Positions 17,970 through 25,513 of a stretch of DNA of 64,000 nt are shown piece after piece. The notes below the pieces were generated by a model. It was not told where the DNA came from. It made no database searches and saw only the letters and a list, made by a program, of their open reading frames with translations. This stretch comes from Phycisphaerae bacterium (GTDB lineage Bacteria > Planctomycetota > Phycisphaerae > Sedimentisphaerales > Anaerobacaceae). Position numbers and translations under genes: made by a program. The stretch spans positions 1 to 64,000 of the forward strand of contig JAUVVQ010000001.1 in NCBI GenBank assembly GCA_030604525.1, read 5' to 3'. Numbering within the stretch: position 1 is the stretch's first letter; each line of letters starts with the position of its first letter.

Positions 17970-19538
17970 TCATCTTTTGGTTAGGTATTCAATAACAGTT
18001 TTTCGCATAAGCTCAGCGTTTCCGTCAGTGTCGGTGAAGAGCTTGAATTGGGCGGCGGCCTGGTTGACGAACATAGACAAGCCGTCGATGGTTTTTGCTC
18101 CTGTTTTTTCGGCTTGTTTTAATAATAAAGTTTTCGGCGGATTGTAAACAGTATCGAAGACGACCATTTCTTTTTTCAGGTATTCTTTTGGAACGGGCGT
18201 AGAGTTAGTATTCGGGTACATTCCTACGCTCGTGCAGTTGACGAGAAGTTTTGCGTCTAAATCATTTAAATCATCCAGACCGGCATAGGAACAATCGAAT
18301 TCGGCGGCAAGTTTTTCGGCTTTTTCGATAGTTCGGTTGTAGATTTTTATATTTGCTTTCAAGTCGGAGAATCCTGCGACGATGGCTCTTGCGACTCCAC
18401 CAGCTCCGATAACGGCTACGTTCAGATTTCTCAGGCCTTCTTTTTTTATTTTCAAAGCTGAGGTGATTGCATCGAGCGCAGCCGGGCAATCTGTATTGTA
18501 AGCGCTAAGAGAGTTGTCCCGGTTTATCAACAGAGTATTCGAAGCGCCTATTTTCCCAGCGAGGTTTTCGATGAAACCTTTTGTCTCAATGACGAAATCA
18601 AGAGCGTTTTGTTTGTGGGGTATTGTAACGCTGAAACCTTTGAAGCCAAGGTATGCTCGCCCCAGTATGTTTTGCAGAAAGAGGTTAAATTCTTTTTTCC
18701 CGCCAGCTACAAGCAAAGGCAGATATAGTTTGTTCAAATTGCTCTGCTGGAACCAGGCGTTATGAATCACAGGACTTGCGGAATGCGCTACGGGCGAGCT
18801 GATGATACCGAACAGTTCGGTGTTCGGCTTTATGCCATCGAAGCGGAAAGTTTTTTTAAATTGTTCTGCGGTAAGCTGGCCTGGAGCGGTGGCTGTTTTT
18901 TCATCGATAGATGCAAAGGTAACAAGAGAGCCAAGTTTTTTGGCGAGGATTCGGGATATAAGTCCCGCCTGTCCCATACAGAAAATTATGGAATCCTGTT
19001 TTGTGCCTCGGAGCAAATCAAAGGCGTCGAAACAATCGTTAATATGCTTTGCGGTGTAAACAAGCTTGGGGACAGCATTCGGATAAGCATTCAGGATTTG
19101 CCGGTGCAGCTTTTCCAAATCCGGAAATTTTCCTTCGAAATCGTGAGCGGAGAGAATAAGCCGGGGCTTGGTTTTCTTTTTCAAGGCGGAGAGTAAAGAA
19201 TTGTCTTTATCGAGTTTGATATAGTTATCAAATTCTAAATCTATGAAATCCGCACCAGCTTCTACGGCAGCGGCGAGAACATCAATTCTCAAGCTGAAGG
19301 GATGGTCGATTGCCCCGCCCTGCTTTTTGTCCCGGCAGGTAACGATGGTCGGGATGCCGGAATTCCTAAGAGATTTCGCCTTGGAGATTAGAGTTTCAAC
19401 GGCATTAACATTAAGCTGTTCGAGGTAGTCGATTCTTAACTCGATTATTTCAGCTTCAGCCCTGAGGGCCTTTTTGATTTGCTCTTGGGCGGAGTTTAAA
19501 TCAGGTGCTGCTATCGGGATTGCGAGTTTCGTTTCCAT
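17970..19538 (-). CDS. aroDE: Bifunctional type I 3-dehydroquinate dehydratase / shikimate dehydrogenase
   Basis: N-term IELRIDYLEQLN...IPTIVTCRDKKQGG...LILSAHDFEGKFP...KLVYTAKHINDC (AroD); C-term LFGIISSPVAHSASPVIHNAWFQ...GFSVTIPHKQ...NTDCPAALDAI...GAGGVARAIVAG...NCTSVGMYPN (AroE). Confidence 0.95.
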   Translation of the reverse strand: METKLAIPIAAPDLNSAQEQIKKALRAEAEIIELRIDYLEQLNVNAVETLISKAKSLRNSGIPTIVTCRDKKQGGAIDHPFSLRIDVLAAAVEAGADFIDLEFDNYIKLDKDNSLLSALKKKTKPRLILSAHDFEGKFPDLEKLHRQILNAYPNAVPKLVYTAKHINDCFDAFDLLRGTKQDSIIFCMGQAGLISRILAKKLGSLVTFASIDEKTATAPGQLTAEQFKKTFRFDGIKPNTELFGIISSPVAHSASPVIHNAWFQQSNLNKLYLPLLVAGGKKEFNLFLQNILGRAYLGFKGFSVTIPHKQNALDFVIETKGFIENLAGKIGASNTLLINRDNSLSAYNTDCPAALDAITSALKIKKEGLRNLNVAVIGAGGVARAIVAGFSDLKANIKIYNRTIEKAEKLAAEFDCSYAGLDDLNDLDAKLLVNCTSVGMYPNTNSTPVPKEYLKKEMVVFDTVYNPPKTLLLKQAEKTGAKTIDGLSMFVNQAAAQFKLFTDTDGNAELMRKTVIEYLTKR

Positions 19539-19780
19539 AAGGGGACGATATAACAGAGAAAAGGCCGAAAGGCAAGTTTTAAAACAGACAGCCGAAGAGC
19601 CGATTTACAAGAACGCAGAATGTTTTGCAAGTGGTTGAATTTGTTTTTTTTTCTTGCCTTTTTGCCATCTTTGTATAGATTGTACTTAAATCCAGCGGGA
19701 ATGTGAAAATCCGCAAAAACGAGTGGAGAATTGCGGATGCTGAATGAGAATTTTATCAATTGAAAGTTTAGTTAGCTCTT

Positions 19781-20596
19781 TTGCAGTTGGAGGTTTTCAG
19801 GATGATAGGCAAAAAGATAAGACTCGAGAGGATAATCGACAGGAATTCGGGTAAGACGGTGATAGTTCCGATGGATCACGGGGTTACAGTAGGCCCGATT
19901 GATGGTCTGACGGATATGCGTTCGGCGGTCAGTAAGGTCGTGGAAGGTGGAGTCAATGCGATATTGATGCATAAAGGTATAGTTCGAGCGGGCCATCGGG
20001 GCTCTGGCAGAGACGTAGGTTTGATTATTCATCTTTCCGGTGGGACATCTTTGAGTCCCGACCCGAACGCCAAAGAGCTGGTCTGCAGTGTTGAAGAGTC
20101 GCTCAAGCTCGGTGCAGATGCGGTAAGTGTGCATATCAATCTCGGGGCTGAAACGGACAAGGAGATGCTTGGTCAATTAGGTTTTGTAAGCGAGCGATGC
20201 CTCGATTGGCAGATGCCGCTTGTAGCGATGATGTACACTCGCGGCGCTGGTATTGAAGATGAATTCGATGTATATAACGTCAAACACGCTGCCAGAGTCG
20301 GTGCCGAATTAGGTGCTGATATTGTCAAAGTGCCCTATACCGGCAGCATTGAAAGCTTCAGCGAAGTAGTTCAGGGCTGCCCGGTGCCGGTGGTAATTGC
20401 AGGCGGCCCTAAAATGGACAGTGATGAAGATATATTCAAAATGGTCGAAGGCGCTCTAAAAGCCGGCGCCATCGGTGTATCAATCGGCCGAAACGCCTTC
20501 CAGCATAAGAACCCGAAAAAAATGGTCGCCGCACTGTGCAAAATGGTCCACGAAAATGCGCCGGTCGAAGAGGCAATGAAATTTTTGCAAAGCTGA
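19781..20596 (+). CDS. 2-amino-3,7-dideoxy-D-threo-hept-6-ulosonate synthase / class I FBP-aldolase family (AroA')
   Basis: [39 protein letters not shown]...[33 protein letters not shown]...[30 protein letters not shown]; immediately followed by DHQ synthase II. The Met at 19802 is a plausible alternative start. Confidence 0.88.
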   Translation: MQLEVFRMIGKKIRLERIIDRNSGKTVIVPMDHGVTVGPIDGLTDMRSAVSKVVEGGVNAILMHKGIVRAGHRGSGRDVGLIIHLSGGTSLSPDPNAKELVCSVEESLKLGADAVSVHINLGAETDKEMLGQLGFVSERCLDWQMPLVAMMYTRGAGIEDEFDVYNVKHAARVGAELGADIVKVPYTGSIESFSEVVQGCPVPVVIAGGPKMDSDEDIFKMVEGALKAGAIGVSIGRNAFQHKNPKKMVAALCKMVHENAPVEEAMKFLQS

Positions 20597-20617
20597 AAAC
20601 AAAAAGGAATAAGTTTT

Positions 20618-21613
20618 ATGAAGAAGTTCTGGGTAAACGCCAAACCATATAATAAAGAAATAGTACTAACCGCTCTGGAGAGCGGGGCTGAGGCGGTTAT
20701 GCTGCCAGACGGCAAAAGCGAGACCGTGCGGGAGTTCGGCAAAATAAAAACGGTCGTAAAAGACGGTGACATCGTGCCGGGCAGGGATGTCGAATTTATT
20801 GATATTGAAAGTAAGGGCGATGAAGACAAGGCGGCGGCAGTGCCGGAAAATAAAATCGTTGTTCTGCGAATGCTCGACTGGACGATTATCCCGATAGAGA
20901 ATCTGTTAGCCCGTCGCGGTAAAAATATTATGGTGCAGGTTGAATCCGGCGAGCAGGCAAAGCTTATGATAGAGATTCTCGAAAAAGGAGTTGACGGTGT
21001 AGTGCTTAATACCACCGACATAAACCAGATAAAGAAGGTCTCAGAGATAATTCAGGGCATAGGGGGCAAGCTCGATCTTGTTACAGCAACTATTACAAGC
21101 ACGAAGCAATTAGGAATGGGTGACAGGTCCTGTCTTGATACGTGCAGTCAGATGACACTTGGCGAAGGGATGCTGGTAGGCAATACAGCATCCGGTTTTT
21201 TCCTTGTCCATTCCGAATCCATCGATAATCCCTACGTAGCATCTCGGCCTTTCAGAGTAAACGCCGGAGCGGTTCATGCATACACTTTATCTGCCGGCGG
21301 GAAAACGAAATATCTTGCGGATTTGAAGTCCGGAGATGAGGTTCTTCTGGTGAATTCGGAAGGCAAGACGAAACCGGCCTATCTCGGCAGAAACAAAATA
21401 GAGAAAAGGCCTATGATGTTAATAGAGGCCCAGGCGGAAGGTCAGAATATAAGTTTAGTTATGCAGAACGCCGAGACGGTACGTCTGGTTGAGCCGACAG
21501 GTAAGGCGGTTTCGATTACAAAACTGAAGAAAGGCAACAAGGTGCTTGCCCGGCTTGAAAAGAGCGGAAGACATTTCGGTATGCAAGTCGAGGAGACATT
21601 GATAGAAAAGTAA
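20618..21613 (+). CDS. 3-dehydroquinate synthase II (AroB')
   Basis: LDWTIIPIENLLARRGKNIMVQVESGEQAKLMIEILEKGVDGVVLNTTDINQIKKV...GMLVGNTASGFFLVHSESIDNPYVASRPFRVNAGAVHAYTLSAGGKTKYLADLKSGDEVLLVNSEGK. Confidence 0.92.
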   Translation: MKKFWVNAKPYNKEIVLTALESGAEAVMLPDGKSETVREFGKIKTVVKDGDIVPGRDVEFIDIESKGDEDKAAAVPENKIVVLRMLDWTIIPIENLLARRGKNIMVQVESGEQAKLMIEILEKGVDGVVLNTTDINQIKKVSEIIQGIGGKLDLVTATITSTKQLGMGDRSCLDTCSQMTLGEGMLVGNTASGFFLVHSESIDNPYVASRPFRVNAGAVHAYTLSAGGKTKYLADLKSGDEVLLVNSEGKTKPAYLGRNKIEKRPMMLIEAQAEGQNISLVMQNAETVRLVEPTGKAVSITKLKKGNKVLARLEKSGRHFGMQVEETLIEK

Positions 21614-21665
21614 AACATTAAACAAAGAGCAAGAAAGCGTTCCGTTTTAAAGGCATATTATTTCT

Positions 21666-22769
21666 ATGCGAGTATTAGCACTTGAGCCGTATTACGGGGG
21701 CAGTCACAAGGCATTTCTCGACGGTTGGTCAAATCGGAGCCGACACAACTGGACGGCATTAACCCTGCCTGCTTATAAATGGAAATGGCGAATGCGGCAT
21801 TCGGCTGTTACTTTTGCCAAAGAAGTTACAGAGCGTAGTGAATCAGGGGAAAGCTGGGATGTGATTTTTTGTTCTGATATGCTGAATCTGGCAGAGTTTC
21901 TGGGTCTTCTGAGAAGCGATGTGCGGGATTTGCCGAGCGTGGTATATTTTCACGAGAACCAGTTGACGTATCCGGTAAGGTTCGAGAGTGAGCGTGATTT
22001 CCAATTTGCGATGACGAATTTGACGACGGCTCTTGCGGCGACAAAGCTGTGGTTCAACTCGTCATTTCATCGTGATTCATTTCTGGAAGCCTTTGGAGCT
22101 TTTCTTGGTAGGATGCCGGACTTTCAGCCGATAGAGGAGACAGAGCAGCTAAGGGAAAAATCATTCGTTTATCCGCCGGGGGTCAAAGAGATAAAGCTCG
22201 AAAGTAACAGGGGCAATGGGGCTTTGCATATACTCTGGGCGGCACGATGGGAATATGATAAGAATGCGGAGGATTTTTTTGAGGCATGCAAAATTCTGAA
22301 GAGTAACCATACTGCTTTCAAGCTAAGCGTAATCGGAGAACAGTTCAGAAACAGGCCGCAGGTTTTCAACTGGGCAAAAGAATACTTCGCAACGGAGATT
22401 GTAAATTGGGGTTACCAGCAAAGCAGAGCGGAATACGAGAAAATATTGGCAGAGGCGGATGTAATGGTTTCAACGGCAGGACATGAGTTTTTCGGGATAA
22501 GTGTGATAGAGGCAATATCAGCGGGAGTTTTGCCGATTTTACCGAGACGGCTTTCGTACCCTGAGATACTCGGGGAGGGAGAAAATGAAGGGACGGAAGT
22601 TTTTTTTTATGACGGTGACGTAAAAAGTTTAGCGGATAAACTAAATTTATTAGCATCAAAGAAAAAAAACGGGAACTTATGGGAGAAAATCCCGAAGCTA
22701 AGCAAATCCGTCGAGCGCTTTAAATGGTCCACTGTCTCAGGTATTTTAGATGCAGCTTTAGAAAATTAA
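21666..22769 (+). CDS. Glycosyltransferase with DUF3524 / tRNA-queuosine alpha-mannosyltransferase-like domain
   Basis: MRVLALEPYYGGSHKAFLDGWSNRSRHNWTALTLPAYKWKWRMRHSAVTFA N-terminal signature; GT4-like C-term DVMVSTAGHEFFGISVIEAISAGVLPILPRRLSYPEIL. Confidence 0.85.
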   Translation: MRVLALEPYYGGSHKAFLDGWSNRSRHNWTALTLPAYKWKWRMRHSAVTFAKEVTERSESGESWDVIFCSDMLNLAEFLGLLRSDVRDLPSVVYFHENQLTYPVRFESERDFQFAMTNLTTALAATKLWFNSSFHRDSFLEAFGAFLGRMPDFQPIEETEQLREKSFVYPPGVKEIKLESNRGNGALHILWAARWEYDKNAEDFFEACKILKSNHTAFKLSVIGEQFRNRPQVFNWAKEYFATEIVNWGYQQSRAEYEKILAEADVMVSTAGHEFFGISVIEAISAGVLPILPRRLSYPEILGEGENEGTEVFFYDGDVKSLADKLNLLASKKKNGNLWEKIPKLSKSVERFKWSTVSGILDAALEN

Positions 22770-22788
22770 CCGAGGTAGAATAATCTTG

Positions 22789-22930
22789 TACCAATTAGAT
22801 TTAGGGCGTGTTGCCAATTAATTTTTTCGCATTGGTCCAACAGAGTCCGGAGCGCAAGCGACGGGCAAAAAGGATTTACGTGGCAAATCACCGTCAGACC
22901 ACGTGCATATATTAAATACAATTGGTATTA
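22789..22930. repeat. Degenerate repeat element, left copy, with inverted-repeat-like ends
   Basis: TACCAATTAGATTTA (22789-22803) and TAAATACAATTGGTATTA (22913-22930) are near-perfect inverted repeats; internal CCAACAGAGTCCGGAGCGCAAGCGACG (22837-22863) matches 24/27 the reverse complement of 25398-25424. Confidence 0.55.
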
Positions 22931-22934
22931 GTTT

Positions 22935-25127
22935 TTATTTCCAGATGGAATCCAGCTCATAGACGTTGAGATAATTGAGTCTGGTTTTCCCGCCTTTGGA
23001 GAAAACTTTGATAGCAGGGTCTTTATCGACGAGATAAACACCCATTGGAAAGTAAAATCGGCCGTCGTTTGGATATATTTCTACCATAGTTCTGTCAACG
23101 AGTATATCGAGACTAACTTTTCCATCCACCGGTTTAAGAGGTGCTGAGCGAGGCTCGGAAAATCTTTCTCGACCGATGCTGCTTTCAGGCCCTTTACAGA
23201 TAATACGCCCTTCTTCTGCATTATAGGTTATCTTAAATTCTCGAACGACAAGGCCGAAAGAACTCGCTGCGCCAACTTCAAATTCCGCTTTGATGTGAAA
23301 AAGCTCCCCGTTGATTCCAGGCAAAGTTTCAGCACCATCAATTGTCATGTTACTGAAGGAATGTCTTTTCTTATGAAGTTTTTCGACTTCCTTTACCGGT
23401 TCTGCAAACATTCTGATGCCCTGGTCAGTACTTCTTAAGGTAAGCTCTACGGGGAAGGTTATCATCTGGTTAAAGGGCATATCAGGCATAGGCACCTGTC
23501 CCCAGCCCATCTGGATACGCCTGCCGTCTTCTCGGGGGATATCGTTGAAGGTCTGCGAGGCGTAGAAGGCGTTGCCGTAGTTGAACTTAATCGCTTTGGT
23601 TTCCGGCTTGAATTCTTTACCGTCAAAGTTTCCGACAAAGTAGTCACCGCTGGCGCCAGAGAGAATCCATTTTTTGTTCTGCTTGTCGGCAACCGGCAGC
23701 TCAAACAGCTCCGGACACTCATGAAAGCTCTTTATCCGGCTCTGTTCCGTCCAATTCTTTAGGTTGTCAGATGTAAAAAATGCCATCTCTCCCTCCTCGA
23801 TGTAGAGCACAAGCACCCATTGTCCGCTGGGCTTATACCAGATGACTTTAGGGTCGCGGTTTCCTCCTCTTATATGCTTGATGACAGGATTGCCGTCATA
23901 CCTCGTGAAGGTTCTGCCGCGGTCGTTGCTGTAAGCGATTGACTGAGTAAAGGGCTGTCCTTCTGACCAGGGGTTTGTGCCGCCTGCGGAGGTGTAGAAG
24001 CAAACGATAGGTTTTTCGCTGCCGGTCTGGAAGCCGGCGGTGTTGTTTTTATCGACGACTGCGGAACCGGAAAAAATAGTCCCCAACTCGTCCGGATGGA
24101 TAGCATCACCGATTTCCTTCCAGTGAATCATATCGCTGCTGACAGCGTGTCCCCAGCTCATATTCCCCCACGGCCAGCCATAAGGGTTATGCTGATAGAA
24201 CATATGATACTCACCGTCATAATAAACCATCCCGTTGGTATCGTTGTTCCAGCCGCGCTTGGAAGTAAAATGAAATTGCGGTCGAAGTTTTTCGTGATAT
24301 ATATTTTCGCCGCCTATAATATAATCCGCCTGTTTGAGCTGGTTGAGAATTTTGTCATTTTTAGCCATCCCCTCACTTTCAATGGTCATTTGTTTACCTT
24401 TGAATTCGCTGACGTCGGCTACCACCCAATAATCTGCTTCGCCTTGCGCAAGAGCGATAACAAACTCACGGACTATGCGGCCATCAAGGAGAAGGCGAAT
24501 TCTTTGTCTATTGTTGTCGTTGGCAACCGGCAGATTTATGTATTTTTCCCTGATTGTCATTTTTCTGGTGAGGGTTCTATTTCGATAGAGCGGTTTTTCA
24601 TCAATTATGTTTTCAGATTTCGGGACATTGCTTTGTACGATATTGTCAACGTTAATATGTCCCCAACCCTCGCTGGTGTGGTCCATAATTCGAATGACAC
24701 CTTCTTTGCCGCGGAATTCAGTAACATCAAAGGTAGCCCATTGAAGTTTTTCACTGTTTTTTCCGGTAGCGGTTCTGGCAGTTTCGCCGTCGATTCGGAG
24801 AGTTACACCTGCACGAGAGGGATGCTTTCCTCCGCCGATAAGAAAATTAATATATTTTCGCTCGATTTTGAAACTCGGAGAAATAAGGGTGCCTTGGAGC
24901 TCATCGCCTGCATATAAATGTGAGTTGACAAGTCCTTTTCCTAAGAAGCCGGTTACCTCCCGCTGGTGGGGGAAGGTCCCTTTAGCGGGTCCGTCGCCAA
25001 AACATTCTCCGCGAACTTGCCATGAGCCGTAATCATCCCCCTCAAAATCAGCGATTAGAATATCATCGGCTCCGTAAGCTAATGAACAACAAATCAGAAG
25101 GGTTAAAAGAACTGTTTTTTTGAACAT
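22935..25127 (-). CDS. Secreted GH32 glycoside hydrolase (levanase/invertase-like)
   Basis: LRPQFHFTSKRGWNNDTNGMVYYDGEYHMFYQHNPYG...HWKEIGDAIHPDELGTIFSGSAV...GNRDPKVIWY...FHECPELFELP. Start set to MFKKTVLLTLLICCSLAYGA (signal peptide) with SD GGAGG; the ORF track start at 25172 is upstream of this. Confidence 0.92.
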   Translation of the reverse strand: MFKKTVLLTLLICCSLAYGADDILIADFEGDDYGSWQVRGECFGDGPAKGTFPHQREVTGFLGKGLVNSHLYAGDELQGTLISPSFKIERKYINFLIGGGKHPSRAGVTLRIDGETARTATGKNSEKLQWATFDVTEFRGKEGVIRIMDHTSEGWGHINVDNIVQSNVPKSENIIDEKPLYRNRTLTRKMTIREKYINLPVANDNNRQRIRLLLDGRIVREFVIALAQGEADYWVVADVSEFKGKQMTIESEGMAKNDKILNQLKQADYIIGGENIYHEKLRPQFHFTSKRGWNNDTNGMVYYDGEYHMFYQHNPYGWPWGNMSWGHAVSSDMIHWKEIGDAIHPDELGTIFSGSAVVDKNNTAGFQTGSEKPIVCFYTSAGGTNPWSEGQPFTQSIAYSNDRGRTFTRYDGNPVIKHIRGGNRDPKVIWYKPSGQWVLVLYIEEGEMAFFTSDNLKNWTEQSRIKSFHECPELFELPVADKQNKKWILSGASGDYFVGNFDGKEFKPETKAIKFNYGNAFYASQTFNDIPREDGRRIQMGWGQVPMPDMPFNQMITFPVELTLRSTDQGIRMFAEPVKEVEKLHKKRHSFSNMTIDGAETLPGINGELFHIKAEFEVGAASSFGLVVREFKITYNAEEGRIICKGPESSIGRERFSEPRSAPLKPVDGKVSLDILVDRTMVEIYPNDGRFYFPMGVYLVDKDPAIKVFSKGGKTRLNYLNVYELDSIWK

Positions 25128-25229
25128 ATCAATTTCCTCCAATATCTTGACCTGAATTTTGCGAACAATCAATTAAATACATTGGTGATGGTTATAACTT
25201 ATGCCGTTAAAAACGTCAATGTAAAATTT

Positions 25230-25458
25230 GCGCAAAGCAAAAGGCCAGCTCATTCCCGGAACCGGCCTTTATATAAGTCCCAGCAATTAGCATAAGAACC
25301 CTCAAGGCAAACCTGAGATCTGCTATGAGGTCCACCATAGGTTTGCCTGCGGCGAATCTTGTTAGCTTTCGATTTTGAGTTGGGATTGAGATTGCCACGT
25401 CGCTTACGCTCCAGACCCTGTTGGGGCAATGGGCAAACATTAAATCCAATCGGTATAA
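25230..25458 (-). repeat. Degenerate repeat element / structured region, right copy (inverted relative to 22789-22930)
   Basis: 25398-25424 CGTCGCTTACGCTCCAGACCCTGTTGG is an imperfect inverted copy of 22837-22863; 25441-25458 TAAATCCAATCGGTATAA matches the end motif of the left copy; perfect 10-bp inverted repeat AGGCAAACCT/AGGTTTGCCT (25305-25314/25339-25348). Confidence 0.5.
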
Positions 25459-25513
25459 TAACGTGATAGTGACTGTAGCTAAGGAAAGTGGAATATAACC
25501 TGAATTTACTTTT

